The notes under the pieces: generated by a model
Databases searched by the model: none
What the model was told of the DNA's origin: nothing
Seen by the model: only the letters and a program-made list of their open reading frames with translations
Position numbers and translations under genes: made by a program
Source of the DNA: Citrobacter sp. FP75
GTDB lineage: Bacteria > Pseudomonadota > Gammaproteobacteria > Enterobacterales > Enterobacteriaceae
NCBI RefSeq assembly: GCF_018342065.1
Contig: NZ_JAFDOE010000004.1
Span: 295,957 to 359,956, forward strand
DNA: 64,000 bases
Reading direction: 5' to 3'
Part shown: in pieces, positions 10,632 to 19,911 of the stretch
Position numbering within the stretch: the stretch's first letter is position 1
Layout of the letters: every line of letters starts with the position of its first letter

Positions 10632-11240
10632 TTAAGCCTTTGGCGGTTCCGTGCGGGCAAAACTTTCGCGTTGAAAGAGCGTTTCCACCAGTTTGACCAG
10701 ACGTGGGCGATCCACACACCAGCCGGGCGCTACGCGACGGAAATTGAGATAACCCACGGCGCAGGCAATCGCAATGGTAGCCAGGTTAACCGTATCCGTT
10801 TTCAGCGTACCGTCCGCCAGATAACCTTCCAGCATATCCAGACTGCGGATAATTTTTTCGCGCTGGCGCAACAGCTCGGTTTCTGACTGCTGTGCGGCGG
10901 GGCGAGCCTGTTCGCGTACCGAGACTAAACCGGCATCCATAATACCGTCCGCCAGCGCTTCCAGTTGACGCACCTTCAGCGCCGCCAGCGGGTCGCGCGG
11001 CAACATGGCTGGCGCAATATTCAGCAGCTCAATGTATTCTGCGATGATTGGAGAGTCGAACCAGTACTCGCCCTCATCGGTGACCAGTGCGGGCACTTTT
11101 CCTAACGGGTTATAGCGCGCCACGCCGCTATCCGCGTTGTAGGGGAGTTCATTAACAAATTCGAAGGTGATGCCCTTTTCCAGCAACAGAATGGAAATTT
11201 TTCGCACAAAAGGGCTGGTGTAGCTACCAATGAGTTTCAT
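10632..11240 (-). CDS. yibF: Glutathione S-transferase family protein YibF
   Basis: 202 residues. N-terminal thioredoxin-like domain ([23 protein letters not shown], with the cis-proline region GKVPALV about 50-56) and a C-terminal all-helical domain, the GST fold. Substrate unknown. It lies just upstream of selA on the same strand with 105 bases between. In E. coli K-12 yibF is next to the rhsA island; here selA and yibH flank it directly and no Rhs sequence is present. Confidence 0.9.
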   Translation of the reverse strand: MKLIGSYTSPFVRKISILLLEKGITFEFVNELPYNADSGVARYNPLGKVPALVTDEGEYWFDSPIIAEYIELLNIAPAMLPRDPLAALKVRQLEALADGIMDAGLVSVREQARPAAQQSETELLRQREKIIRSLDMLEGYLADGTLKTDTVNLATIAIACAVGYLNFRRVAPGWCVDRPRLVKLVETLFQRESFARTEPPKA

Positions 11241-11310
11241 GCCGTGTCCTTTTTGCCAACAAAAATATCAGTATGGCTCAGGCCACGGTAAATGGCAGGT
11301 GACGACGGTC

Positions 11311-12447
11311 TCAATGATCCAAATAAAGGTAATGCATCCAACTGGTCATGCGCAGCAGCACTTTACGCATCACCGACACATGGGCGAAATGGTCGGAGTA
11401 AACCGCGACCTGAGCATAAATGCCGTCCGGTAAAGCGTCTACTTCGGCATTCGGCTCCAGTTCAATCGTTGCCAGCACGCCATCGGTACCCGGCACCACC
11501 GTTAAGGACTGCAATGATCCTTGAGCCTGATAAGAGCCTCCCGGTACAACCGGCAGAATGCTGGTCAACTTACCAGAGAAAACCTGACCCGGCAGCGCGT
11601 TAAACACCACTTCCGCTTCATCGCCCGGTTTAAGACGCAGCAATGAGTTCTGGCGAAACTGGGCCACAATCTGGCGTTTCTGTTCGGGAATAAAGACCAT
11701 CACCGGGCGTAGAGGCAGCGCGGCGGCGTAGGTCCCGGGCCGGATCAGCACCTGCGTGATATAGCCATTACTTGGCGCACGCACGATGGTCTGATCCAGA
11801 TTGTATTTGGCTTCGGCAAGCTGAGCGCGCAGAGAGGCAACCTGCGACTGTTCGCCGTTAACCATACTGTCTAACTGACTTTGGATCTGCGTTTGTTCAG
11901 CAACGGAACCTTTTACCAGCGCATCCTGAGCCAGATAGTTCTGCCGGGCGTTGTCGATATCGCTTTCAGAAAACGGGTTAACCTTTGCCTGACTGCCTTT
12001 CAGGTAACGCTGATAATCTTTATACAGACGATCGCGCTCAGCAGACACCCGCGTAGTATTGGCTACCGCTTCCGACAGTTGTGCTTTCAGATTATCAATA
12101 TTGTGCGTCGCGGTGACCAAATCGGCCTGCAGTCTGTCGACACGCGCCTGGTAGCGGCCTGGATCGAGTTTAAATAACACCTCGCCTTTTTTGATCAGCT
12201 GATTATTTTTATCGGTAACCTCGCTCACAATCCCCGTGACCTGCGGAGTAATTGGAATGGAGATAACTGCTTTTTGCGCGGTGTAGGTATACGGATGGTT
12301 ATAGTTCATCAATAAGATGAGACCCGCAACAATAAACACCCCACCTAATGCCGCGGTAGCCAGCGTCCATTGGTTTACCGGAATACGAAATATTTTAAAG
12401 ATGGCCCAGGCAAATGCCACGTAGGTCAAAACAATCAACAGATCCAT
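11311..12447 (-). CDS. yibH: HlyD-family membrane fusion protein YibH
   Basis: 378 residues, same length and plan as YiaV: N-terminal membrane segments, split lipoyl domain (VVRAPS-equivalent [14 protein letters not shown], about 215-232), coiled-coil hairpin between, and a barrel domain ending [14 protein letters not shown]. The last 38 residues differ from YiaV at only 2 positions. Follows yibI with a 2-base gap, mirroring yiaWV. Expected to be an inner-membrane-anchored periplasmic adaptor for an unidentified pump. Confidence 0.92.
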   Translation of the reverse strand: MDLLIVLTYVAFAWAIFKIFRIPVNQWTLATAALGGVFIVAGLILLMNYNHPYTYTAQKAVISIPITPQVTGIVSEVTDKNNQLIKKGEVLFKLDPGRYQARVDRLQADLVTATHNIDNLKAQLSEAVANTTRVSAERDRLYKDYQRYLKGSQAKVNPFSESDIDNARQNYLAQDALVKGSVAEQTQIQSQLDSMVNGEQSQVASLRAQLAEAKYNLDQTIVRAPSNGYITQVLIRPGTYAAALPLRPVMVFIPEQKRQIVAQFRQNSLLRLKPGDEAEVVFNALPGQVFSGKLTSILPVVPGGSYQAQGSLQSLTVVPGTDGVLATIELEPNAEVDALPDGIYAQVAVYSDHFAHVSVMRKVLLRMTSWMHYLYLDH

Positions 12448-12449
12448 GA

Positions 12450-12806
12450 TCAGTGCTCCAGCGTGTTCTTATCATCGGCGGGGGGCACCGCAGCCAGTTT
12501 TTGTTCCAGATCGGCTACGCGTTTCGCAAGAGCGTCAATGTCAGGGTTTCCTGTCGACGGTTGAATGTGGTTTTGCATTCCCCAGCCGCGTTCGGGTTGG
12601 TAGAGCGTGGCCCAAATCCACAGGAACGGCCAAATGGCATGGAGCGTAAACAGGCTAATCCAGCCCGCCGTATGAATAGCATCAGCATGGGGATGGTTAC
12701 GCTTTTTAGCCATGTTGTAGGGAATGTCATGAATGGCGATGATTCCGTAAAACAGAACCAGAAAAACGAAAATGAGCACGCCCAACGCAAAATAATTTAG
12801 AAACAT
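12450..12806 (-). CDS. yibI: DUF3302 inner-membrane protein YibI
   Basis: 118 residues; paralogue of YiaW with a longer C-terminal tail (about 11 extra residues, [30 protein letters not shown]). Two hydrophobic segments (about 5-27 and 48-68) flank the conserved [12 protein letters not shown] loop. First gene of the yibIH pair, transcribed away from mtlA across a 534-base regulatory region. Function unknown. Confidence 0.88.
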   Translation of the reverse strand: MFLNYFALGVLIFVFLVLFYGIIAIHDIPYNMAKKRNHPHADAIHTAGWISLFTLHAIWPFLWIWATLYQPERGWGMQNHIQPSTGNPDIDALAKRVADLEQKLAAVPPADDKNTLEH

Positions 12807-13022
12807 ACCTGCCTCGAGAATTCACACTAATTAGAGTTTTTTTGTGCTGGCAGCCGTATGTACCCAGGCTGATATTTTGAACATAACTGGAGTTAGCGAT
12901 TTTCGCCATACCACAAAAGAAATAAAATTTCTGCGTAAAAATTGCTTTATTTTTCACAAAAAATGCGCAGGTGGTAGAATCTGCTACAGATCACATTGGG
13001 GGAAAATCAGATGAAAATATCT

Positions 13023-13038
13023 TGTGATTCAGATCACA
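13023..13038. promoter_or_regulatory. CRP site 1 (mtlA)
   Basis: TGTGATTCAGATCACA, a perfect match to both CRP half-sites TGTGA and TCACA with a 6-base spacer. Confidence 0.85.
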
Positions 13039-13066
13039 AAGATCCAACAAAAAGCCCAAACTAAAA

Positions 13067-13082
13067 TGTGATAAACATCACA
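13067..13082. promoter_or_regulatory. CRP site 2 (mtlA)
   Basis: TGTGATAAACATCACA, perfect half-sites, centred 44 bases from site 1, close to four helical turns, so CRP dimers would lie on nearly the same face. Confidence 0.85.
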
Positions 13083-13139
13083 CTTACCTACCATTTTGAG
13101 CGAATTCTCACCTGGTGATGTTTTTTTGCACTGTGCTTT

Positions 13140-13155
13140 TGTGATGTAAATCACA
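13140..13155. promoter_or_regulatory. CRP site 3 (mtlA)
   Basis: TGTGATGTAAATCACA, perfect half-sites, 73 bases after site 2. Confidence 0.85.
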
Positions 13156-13183
13156 TTAACTACCACCACACACCCTATATTTA

Positions 13184-13199
13184 CGTGATGCAAATCACA
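13184..13199. promoter_or_regulatory. CRP site 4 (mtlA)
   Basis: CGTGATGCAAATCACA, one mismatch in the left half-site. It is the site nearest mtlA, 44 bases from site 3, the same spacing as sites 1-2. Confidence 0.8.
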
Positions 13200-13340
13200 T
13201 AAAAAACCGTCGACTGGACAGTTGAACGATTCAGTGCCAGATTTCGCAGTATCTACAGGGTCCGGCTACCTCCTGCCGCTACATTAACAAACCTCGGGCT
13301 TTTAGCCTGCGCGAGAGCAAACATAAGAAGGGGTGTTTTT

Positions 13341-15254
13341 ATGTCATCCGATTTTAAGATCAAGGTGCAAAGCTTTGGTCGATTCCTCAGCAACATGGTG
13401 ATGCCAAATATCGGCGCGTTTATCGCGTGGGGTATTATCACCGCACTATTCATTCCGACAGGATGGTTACCGAACGAAACGCTGGCGAAACTCGTCGGCC
13501 CAATGATCACCTATCTCCTGCCTCTGCTGATTGGTTACACCGGCGGTAAACTGGTTGGTGGCGATCGCGGCGGCGTGGTCGGTGCCATCACCACAATGGG
13601 TGTGATCGTCGGTGCGGATATGCCGATGTTCCTCGGTGCGATGATCGCAGGCCCGCTTGGCGGCTGGGCAATCAAACATTTCGACAGTTGGGTAGACGGT
13701 AAGATCAAATCCGGTTTTGAGATGCTGGTGAATAACTTCTCCGCTGGCATCATCGGGATGATCCTCGCCATCCTGGCATTCCTTGGCATTGGCCCATTGG
13801 TTGAAGCACTGTCCAAAATTCTGGCGGCAGGCGTTAACTTCATGGTTGTCCATGACATGCTGCCACTGGCGTCTATCTTTGTTGAACCGGCGAAAATCCT
13901 GTTCCTTAACAACGCCATCAACCACGGTATTTTCTCACCGCTGGGTATTCAGCAGTCCCATGAGATGGGCAAATCCATCTTCTTCCTGATTGAAGCAAAC
14001 CCAGGTCCGGGTATGGGCGTCCTGCTGGCGTACATGTTCTTCGGTCGCGGTAGCGCTAAACAGTCTGCGGGCGGCGCGGCAATCATCCACTTCCTGGGTG
14101 GTATCCACGAAATCTACTTCCCGTACGTGCTGATGAACCCACGTCTGATCCTGGCCGTTATCCTCGGCGGTATGACCGGCGTATTCACGCTGACTATCCT
14201 GGGCGGTGGCCTGGTTTCTCCGGCTTCTCCGGGCTCTATTCTGGCCGTACTGGCGATGACGCCGAAAGGCGCGTACTTCGCTAACATCGCAGCAATTTGT
14301 GCGGCAATGGCGGTTTCCTTTGTGGTCTCGGCGATTCTGCTGAAAACCAGCAAAGTGAAAGAAGAAGACGACATTGAAGCAGCAACGCGTCGTATGCAGG
14401 ATATGAAGTCTGAATCTAAAGGCGCATCTCCGCTGTCTGCTGGCGATGTCACCAACGACCTCAGCCACGTGCGTAAAATCATCGTGGCCTGTGATGCCGG
14501 TATGGGCTCCAGCGCGATGGGCGCAGGCGTACTGCGTAAGAAAGTGCAGGATGCCGGTCTGTCTCAGATCTCCGTCACCAACAGCGCGATTAACAATCTG
14601 CCGCCGGATGTGGATCTGGTCATTACCCACCGTGACCTGACCGAACGCGCGATGCGCCAGGTTCCGCAGGCGCAGCATATTTCGCTGACCAACTTCCTCG
14701 ACAGCGGCCTGTACACCAGCCTGACCGAACGCCTGGTTGCTGCGCAGCGTCACAACGTCAACGAAGAGAAAGTGCGTGACCACCTGAAAGACAGTTTTGA
14801 TGAAGGTGATAACAACCTGTTCAAACTGGGCGCGGAGAATATCTTCCTTGGACGTCTTGCCACCAACAAAGAAGAAGCGATTCGCTTTGCCGGTGAGCAA
14901 CTGGTGAAAGGCGGCTATGTTGAGCCGGAATACGTCGAGGCGATGCTGGACCGCGAAAAACTGACCCCGACCTACCTGGGTGAGTCCATCGCTGTACCGC
15001 ACGGTACGGTTGAAGCCAAAGACCGCGTGCTGAAAACCGGTGTCGTGTTCTGCCAGTATCCGGAAGGTGTGCGCTTCGGTGAAGAAGAAGACGACATTGC
15101 CCGCCTGGTGATTGGTATCGCCGCGCGTAACAACGAGCATATCCAGGTGATTACCAGCCTGACCAATGCGCTGGACGATGAATCGGTGATTGAGCGCCTG
15201 ACGAAAACCACCAGCGTAGATGAAGTGCTGGAGTTGCTGGCAGGTCGTAAGTAA
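13341..15254 (+). CDS. mtlA: Mannitol-specific PTS enzyme IICBA
   Basis: 637 residues, the length of E. coli MtlA. Takes up mannitol and phosphorylates it to mannitol-1-phosphate. Order: membrane IIC domain (about 1-335, including IGAFIAWGIITALF and the GGIHEIYFPYV substrate loop), IIB domain with phosphocysteine in VACDAGMGSSAMGAG (Cys384 equivalent), then IIA domain with phosphohistidine in GESIAVPHGTVEAKD (His554 equivalent). First gene of mtlADR, strongly CRP-dependent by the upstream sites. Confidence 0.98.
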   Translation: MSSDFKIKVQSFGRFLSNMVMPNIGAFIAWGIITALFIPTGWLPNETLAKLVGPMITYLLPLLIGYTGGKLVGGDRGGVVGAITTMGVIVGADMPMFLGAMIAGPLGGWAIKHFDSWVDGKIKSGFEMLVNNFSAGIIGMILAILAFLGIGPLVEALSKILAAGVNFMVVHDMLPLASIFVEPAKILFLNNAINHGIFSPLGIQQSHEMGKSIFFLIEANPGPGMGVLLAYMFFGRGSAKQSAGGAAIIHFLGGIHEIYFPYVLMNPRLILAVILGGMTGVFTLTILGGGLVSPASPGSILAVLAMTPKGAYFANIAAICAAMAVSFVVSAILLKTSKVKEEDDIEAATRRMQDMKSESKGASPLSAGDVTNDLSHVRKIIVACDAGMGSSAMGAGVLRKKVQDAGLSQISVTNSAINNLPPDVDLVITHRDLTERAMRQVPQAQHISLTNFLDSGLYTSLTERLVAAQRHNVNEEKVRDHLKDSFDEGDNNLFKLGAENIFLGRLATNKEEAIRFAGEQLVKGGYVEPEYVEAMLDREKLTPTYLGESIAVPHGTVEAKDRVLKTGVVFCQYPEGVRFGEEEDDIARLVIGIAARNNEHIQVITSLTNALDDESVIERLTKTTSVDEVLELLAGRK

Positions 15255-15260
15255 ACCCCG

Positions 15261-15295
15261 TTGCCCGGTGGCGCTCACGCTTACCGGGCCTACGG
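15261..15295. repeat. REP-type element between mtlA and mtlD
   Basis: Palindrome starting TTGCCCGGTGGCGCT and ending TTACCGGGCCTACGG, a REP variant with the CCCGG arm often seen in Salmonella and Citrobacter. Sited within the operon, 6 bases after the mtlA stop, where such hairpins typically stabilise the upstream mRNA and lower downstream expression. Confidence 0.75.
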
Positions 15296-15297
15296 TT

Positions 15298-15341
15298 CCC
15301 TCTCTCATACGGGAGAGGGTTAGGTTGAGGGAAAAGCCTCA
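15298..15341. repeat. GC-rich inverted-repeat element (BoxC-like)
   Basis: Stem CCCTCTC / GAGAGGG followed by a second small hairpin TGAGG / CCTCA. This CCCTCTC...GAGAGGGTTAGG pattern recurs in enterobacterial intergenic regions. The BoxC-like name is tentative. Confidence 0.5.
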
Positions 15342-15383
15342 CCCCAGCCCTCTTGGGTAAAAACATTAATGAAGGTTAATACT

Positions 15384-16532
15384 ATGAAAGCATTACATTT
15401 TGGCGCAGGTAATATCGGTCGTGGCTTTATCGGCAAACTGCTGGCTGACGCGGGGATACAGCTGACGTTTGCGGATGTAAATCAGGTCGTTCTTGACGCC
15501 CTGAATGCCCGTCATAGCTATCAGGTTCATGTTGTCGGTGAAAATGAGCAGGTTGATACCGTTTCCGGCGTCAATGCCGTCAGCAGCATCGGCGATGATG
15601 TCGTTGAACTGATTGCCCAGGTTGATTTAGTGACCACCGCCGTTGGCCCGGTCGTGCTTGAGCGCATCGCGCCTGCTATCGCCAAAGGGCTGGTCAAACG
15701 TAAAGCGCAGGGCATCAGCACCCCGCTGAATATCATCGCCTGCGAAAACATGGTGCGCGGCACTACCCAACTGAAAGGCCACGTTATGAACGCGCTGGCA
15801 GATGAAGACAAAGCCTGGGTTGAAGAACACGTTGGTTTTGTCGATTCCGCCGTAGACCGCATCGTTCCGCCTTCGGCTTCTGCGACCAACGATCCGCTGG
15901 AAGTTACCGTAGAAACCTTCAGCGAGTGGATTGTCGACAAAACGCAATTTAAAGGCGAACTGCCGAACATCCCGGGAATGGAATTAACTGATAACCTGAT
16001 GGCATTTGTCGAACGTAAGCTCTTCACGCTGAACACCGGGCATGCTATAACCGCGTACCTCGGAAAATTGACCGGTCATCAGACCATTCGTGACGCGATT
16101 CTCGACGAGAAAATCCGCGCAGTGGTAAAAGGTGCAATGGAAGAGAGCGGCGCGGTACTGATCAAACGCTATGGCTTTGATGCGGCAAAACATGCGGCAT
16201 ACATTCAGAAAATCCTCGGCCGTTTTGAAAACCCGTACCTGAAAGATGACGTTGAGCGCGTTGGCCGTCAGCCACTACGTAAACTGAGCGCGGGAGACCG
16301 TTTAGTCAAGCCGCTGCTCGGTACGCTGGAATACGGTTTGCCGCACGTTAATCTGGTTCAGGGTATTGCCGCAGCGATGCATTACCGCAGTGAAGAAGAT
16401 CCGCAGGCGCAGGAACTGGCGGCGCTGATTGACGAAAAAGGCCCGCAGGCCGCGCTGGCTCAAGTTTCTGGACTGGACGCCAACAGTGATGTCGTGCTTG
16501 AGGCCGTTAACGCGTATAACGCAAAGAAATGA
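15384..16532 (+). CDS. mtlD: Mannitol-1-phosphate 5-dehydrogenase
   Basis: 382 residues from the ATG that gives [20 protein letters not shown], as in E. coli; an in-frame start five codons earlier is unlikely. Oxidises mannitol-1-P to fructose-6-P with NAD. The Rossmann motif GAGNIGRGF is at residues 7-15; [10 protein letters not shown], the KxxxxN/H polyol-dehydrogenase signature region [20 protein letters not shown] (about 205-225) are present. Second gene of the operon; its stop overlaps the mtlR start by 4 bases. Confidence 0.97.
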   Translation: MKALHFGAGNIGRGFIGKLLADAGIQLTFADVNQVVLDALNARHSYQVHVVGENEQVDTVSGVNAVSSIGDDVVELIAQVDLVTTAVGPVVLERIAPAIAKGLVKRKAQGISTPLNIIACENMVRGTTQLKGHVMNALADEDKAWVEEHVGFVDSAVDRIVPPSASATNDPLEVTVETFSEWIVDKTQFKGELPNIPGMELTDNLMAFVERKLFTLNTGHAITAYLGKLTGHQTIRDAILDEKIRAVVKGAMEESGAVLIKRYGFDAAKHAAYIQKILGRFENPYLKDDVERVGRQPLRKLSAGDRLVKPLLGTLEYGLPHVNLVQGIAAAMHYRSEEDPQAQELAALIDEKGPQAALAQVSGLDANSDVVLEAVNAYNAKK

Positions 16533-17119
16533 TGCAGGACCTGGCGCAGGATATCCTGCGCCTGAACAATAGATTGTCAGATATGCAGGCAATAATGGAA
16601 CAAACGCAGGCCTTTGAAAATCGTGTGCTTGAGCGTCTGAATGCTGGCAAAACCGTACGCAGCTTCCTCATCACCGCCGTAGATTTACTCACCGAGGCGG
16701 TGAATATCCTGGTGCTTCAGGTGTTTCGCAAAGACGACTACGCGGTGAAATATGCAGTGGAACCGTTGCTCGACGGCGACGGACCGCTGGGCGATCTGTC
16801 GGTCCGTCTGAAGCTAATCTACGGCCTGGGGGTACTCAGCCGCCCTGAATATGAAGACGCCGAGCTGCTAATGGCGCTGCGTGAAGAGTTAAATCATGAC
16901 GGTAACGAATATGCGTTCACCGACGACGAGATTCTTGGACCGTTTGGTGAACTGCACTGCGTGACGGCACTTCCGCCCCCGCCCCAGTTTGATACCTCAG
17001 ACTCGGGTTTGTACGCCATGCAAATCCAGCGCTACCAGCAAATGGTGCGCTCAACCATGGTGCTCTCTCTGACCGAGCTGATTTCTAAAATCAGCTTAAA
17101 AAAAGCCTTCCAGAAATAA
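16529..17119 (+). CDS. mtlR: Mannitol operon repressor MtlR
   Basis: 196 residues. Acidic, helical MltR-family protein that represses mtl in E. coli, although it lacks an obvious helix-turn-helix. Conserved stretch [22 protein letters not shown] (about 36-57), then [18 protein letters not shown]. Two adjacent ATG codons at the start; the first overlaps mtlD. A conserved [17 protein letters not shown] tail closes the protein. Confidence 0.95.
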   Translation: MMQDLAQDILRLNNRLSDMQAIMEQTQAFENRVLERLNAGKTVRSFLITAVDLLTEAVNILVLQVFRKDDYAVKYAVEPLLDGDGPLGDLSVRLKLIYGLGVLSRPEYEDAELLMALREELNHDGNEYAFTDDEILGPFGELHCVTALPPPPQFDTSDSGLYAMQIQRYQQMVRSTMVLSLTELISKISLKKAFQK

Positions 17120-17131
17120 CACCATGCCGAG

Positions 17132-17338
17132 TTACTTCTCTTCCTGCTGCGGTCGATACAGCTGTCGATAGTACTCCAGGCGCTGCAGATACAGCGGCGC
17201 GTTTTCCTCTGGGACCTCAGAAGGTACCGTGTTGCGCGGCGGCGTTTTATTCAGATATTCACGAAAAGCCTGGCTTGACGCCATAAAATCGATGGTCTTA
17301 TCAATAAGAATTGAAACGTTCTCGCCTATTTTCGCCAT
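17132..17338 (-). CDS. yibT: Small conserved protein YibT
   Basis: 68 residues, no signal peptide or membrane segment; N-terminal helix ([25 protein letters not shown]) and a Pro/Arg/Gln-rich end. Matches E. coli and Salmonella YibT in size and position between mtlR and yibL, convergent with mtlR. Function unknown. Confidence 0.85.
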   Translation of the reverse strand: MAKIGENVSILIDKTIDFMASSQAFREYLNKTPPRNTVPSEVPEENAPLYLQRLEYYRQLYRPQQEEK

Positions 17339-17593
17339 GATGATTCATCCTCCATGTATTATCCGCGCCCAGCCTGTGCGGTTGCTGATTTAAGTTTAGG
17401 ATCGGATGGGTAATTATATTGAGGAAAACGTGCTTCGTTCTGAAGCCGTCGACAAAAAGCGCCATCAACGATCTTATTTCTTAAAACTCCTTTTCAATCA
17501 TATAGTTAACATTATCATTAGCTAAATAATACTTGCAAGATTTGATTATTTCTCTTCGATTAGTTGAGAATAATCCCCCTCTGCGCGCATACT

Positions 17594-17632
17594 ATAGGAT
17601 ATTCATCCTATTTTTATCAGAAGCTATCCTAT
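17594..17632 (+). promoter_or_regulatory. Alternative-pairing leader of yibL
   Basis: ATAGGAT is followed by its complement ATCCTAT twice: once 4 bases later (followed by TTTT, terminator-like) and again overlapping the yibL start codon in TATCCTATG. Pairing of the first copy with the second traps a terminator-like hairpin; pairing with the third would cover the start codon. No strong Shine-Dalgarno is present apart from AGAAG. The 250 bases upstream hold AT-rich promoter-like sequence only. Confidence 0.5.
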
Positions 17633-17993
17633 GAAAGAAGTCGAAAAAAACGAAATTAAACGTCTGAGCGATCGCCTGGATGCCATCCGCCACCAGCAGG
17701 CAGACCTGTCTCTGGTTGAAGCCGCCGACAAATATGCCGAGCTGGAAAAAGAGAAAGAAACGCTGGAAGCCGAGATCGTGCGCCTGCGTGAAGTTCATGG
17801 TCAGAAGCTGAGCAAAGAAGCACAGAAGCTCAGCAAGCTCCCGTTCCGTCGTGCCATCACCAAAAAAGAGCAGGCAGACATGGGCAAGCTGAAGAAAAGC
17901 GTGCGCGGTCTGGTGGTCGTCCACCCGATGACCGAACTGGGTCGTGAAATGGGCCTGAAAGAGATGACGGGCTTTTCAAAGACAGAGTTTTGA
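17631..17993 (+). CDS. yibL: Ribosome-associated protein YibL
   Basis: 120 residues, highly charged and mostly helical. Residues about 5-60 look coiled-coil ([45 protein letters not shown]), followed by a basic region [24 protein letters not shown]. coli YibL co-purifies with ribosomes; its exact job is not known. Monocistronic, between yibT and the lld operon. Confidence 0.9.
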   Translation: MKEVEKNEIKRLSDRLDAIRHQQADLSLVEAADKYAELEKEKETLEAEIVRLREVHGQKLSKEAQKLSKLPFRRAITKKEQADMGKLKKSVRGLVVVHPMTELGREMGLKEMTGFSKTEF

Positions 17994-18000
17994 TATCCCA

Positions 18001-18023
18001 CCGGGCAACATTCGTTTGCCCGG
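18001..18023. repeat. Hairpin after yibL
   Basis: Nine-base perfect stem CCGGGCAAC-type arms (CCGGGCAA / TTGCCCGG) around a short loop, 8 bases after the yibL stop. No U-tract follows, so it looks more like a REP-type 3' protecting hairpin than an intrinsic terminator. Confidence 0.5.
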
Positions 18024-18041
18024 CCTCGTGCTTCCTCCGCC

Positions 18042-18058
18042 AATTGGCCCTACCAATT
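18042..18058. promoter_or_regulatory. LldR operator O1
   Basis: AATTGGCCCTACCAATT, a near-perfect palindrome of the FadR-subfamily GntR type and the sequence I recall for the E. coli lld upstream operator. It lies about 200 bases before lldP. Confidence 0.75.
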
Positions 18059-18168
18059 TCAGCCAGATCCGAATACTCCCTCACATTTCGTTAAAATTAG
18101 CCTACAATGTCGTTGCCATTAAATAACACTTGATTAACCATTCATTGTCATTATCCCTACACAACAAT

Positions 18169-18185
18169 ATTGGCAGGGCCACTTT
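18169..18185. promoter_or_regulatory. LldR operator O2 (degenerate)
   Basis: TATTGGCAGGGCCACTT keeps the TTGG-N-GGCC core of O1 with a weaker right half. It is about 70 bases before lldP, so O1 and O2 are 127 bases apart, compatible with DNA looping by LldR as proposed in E. coli. Confidence 0.55.
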
Positions 18186-18255
18186 TACACATAGTGTGAC
18201 GAAGAGATGAGCACAGACTCATTGCACTGTGTCAGCGGCCCCCAGGAGACCTGCA

Positions 18256-19911
18256 ATGAATCTCTGGCAACAAAACTACGACCCGGCCGGTAACATCTGG
18301 CTTTCAAGCCTGATTGCCTCACTCCCTATTCTGTTCTTTTTCTTCGCGCTGATTAAGCTCAAGCTGAAAGGCTATGTCGCGGCGTCGTGGACGGTGGTGA
18401 TTGCCCTGTCGGTCGCCTTATTGTTCTACAAAATGCCGGTCGATCACGCACTGGCCTCCGTGGTGTACGGTTTCTTCTATGGTCTGTGGCCGATTGCCTG
18501 GATCATTATTGCGGCAGTATTCGTCTATAAAATATCGGTCAAGACCGGACAGTTCGACATCATCCGTTCGTCGATTCTCTCCATCACGCCTGACCAGCGT
18601 CTGCAAATGATCATCGTGGGCTTCTGTTTCGGGGCGTTTCTGGAAGGTGCCGCTGGTTTTGGCGCGCCCGTAGCGATTACCGCTGCGCTGCTGGTTGGCC
18701 TCGGCTTTAACCCGCTGTACGCGGCAGGATTGTGCCTGATTGTGAACACCGCGCCGGTCGCGTTTGGCGCAATGGGTATTCCGATTCTGGTCGCAGGTCA
18801 GGTCACCGGGCTGGACAGCTTTGAAATCGGCCAGATGGTGGGTCGCCAGCTGCCGTTCCTGACGATTATCGTGCTTTTCTGGATCATGGCGATTATGGAC
18901 GGCTGGCGCGGGGTGAAAGAAACCTGGCCTGCGGTGATGGTCGCGGGCGGCTCCTTCGCCATCGCGCAGTACCTCAGCTCTAACTTTATCGGGCCGGAAC
19001 TGCCGGACATTATCTCTTCTCTGGTATCGCTGGTCTGTTTGACGCTGTTCCTGAAACGCTGGCAGCCGGTACGTATCTTCCGCTTTGGTGATATGGGCGC
19101 TTCACAGGTCGATCAAACGCTGGCCCGCACCCACTATACCGCAGGCCAGGTCGTTCGCGCCTGGTCGCCATTCCTGTTCCTGACGGCAACGGTGACGCTG
19201 TGGAGCATCCCGCCGTTTAAAGCGCTGTTTGCACCAGGCGGCGCGATGTACCACTGGGTCGTGACGATTCCGGTTCCGTTCCTCGACAAACTGGTGGCCC
19301 GTATGCCGCCAGTCGTACACGAAGCCACAGCCTACGCGGCGGTGTACAAGTTCGACTGGTTCTCGGCAACCGGTACCGCGATTCTGTTTGCTGCGCTGCT
19401 GTCTATCGTCTGGTTGAAAATGAAGCCGTCTGCCGCCCTGCAAACCTTTGGCAGCACGCTAAAAGAACTGGCGCTGCCCATCTATTCCATCGGAATGGTA
19501 CTGGCATTCGCATTTATCTCTAACTACTCGGGACTGTCTTCAACGCTGGCATTAGCGCTGGCGCACACCGGCAACGCCTTTACCTTCTTCTCGCCGTTCC
19601 TCGGCTGGCTTGGGGTATTCCTGACCGGATCAGACACCTCATCAAACGCACTGTTCGCGGCCCTGCAGGCAACGGCAGCTCAGCAAATCGGCGTCTCCGA
19701 TGTGCTGCTGGTTGCGGCGAATACCACCGGCGGCGTGACCGGTAAGATGATCTCCCCGCAGTCAATCGCCATCGCCTGTGCGGCCGTGGGACTGGTGGGT
19801 AAAGAGTCTGATCTGTTCCGCTTTACCGTGAAACACAGCCTGATTTTCACCTGCATGGTCGGTGTGATTACCACGCTGCAGGCCTATGTCTTAACCTGGA
19901 TGATTCCATGA
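18256..19911 (+). CDS. lldP: L-lactate permease LldP
   Basis: 551 residues from the ATG giving [19 protein letters not shown], preceded by AGGAGA. Proton symporter for L-lactate (also D-lactate, glycolate) in the inner membrane, LctP family. It has at least 12 hydrophobic segments and the conserved [22 protein letters not shown] loop and [14 protein letters not shown]. First gene of lldPRD; its stop overlaps lldR by 4 bases (ATGA). Confidence 0.97.
   Translation: MNLWQQNYDPAGNIWLSSLIASLPILFFFFALIKLKLKGYVAASWTVVIALSVALLFYKMPVDHALASVVYGFFYGLWPIAWIIIAAVFVYKISVKTGQFDIIRSSILSITPDQRLQMIIVGFCFGAFLEGAAGFGAPVAITAALLVGLGFNPLYAAGLCLIVNTAPVAFGAMGIPILVAGQVTGLDSFEIGQMVGRQLPFLTIIVLFWIMAIMDGWRGVKETWPAVMVAGGSFAIAQYLSSNFIGPELPDIISSLVSLVCLTLFLKRWQPVRIFRFGDMGASQVDQTLARTHYTAGQVVRAWSPFLFLTATVTLWSIPPFKALFAPGGAMYHWVVTIPVPFLDKLVARMPPVVHEATAYAAVYKFDWFSATGTAILFAALLSIVWLKMKPSAALQTFGSTLKELALPIYSIGMVLAFAFISNYSGLSSTLALALAHTGNAFTFFSPFLGWLGVFLTGSDTSSNALFAALQATAAQQIGVSDVLLVAANTTGGVTGKMISPQSIAIACAAVGLVGKESDLFRFTVKHSLIFTCMVGVITTLQAYVLTWMIP

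Larger units (their letters stand above)
12807..13340. promoter_or_regulatory. Divergent yibI / mtlA control region
   Basis: No gene seen. The half nearer yibI is AT-rich; the half nearer mtlA holds four strong CRP sites within about 180 bases (listed separately) plus a downstream half-site TCACA near 12991. mtlA has a good Shine-Dalgarno, AAGGGG, 9-10 bases before its ATG. MtlR operators could not be assigned by eye. Confidence 0.85.

Noticed and set aside
10527-11310. Rhs element remnant beside yibF as in E. coli K-12
   Set aside because: yibF is directly flanked by selA and yibH; no YD-repeat coding sequence is present.
13935-15308. Long open frame (457 codons) antisense to mtlA
   Set aside because: It is the mirror of a highly codon-biased gene; composition is dominated by His, Arg, Gln and Val, with no domain or start signal. 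mtlA itself is complete.
18229-18255. Earlier start for lldP (nine extra codons)
   Set aside because: The later ATG has AGGAGA upstream and gives the same length and N terminus as E. coli LldP.
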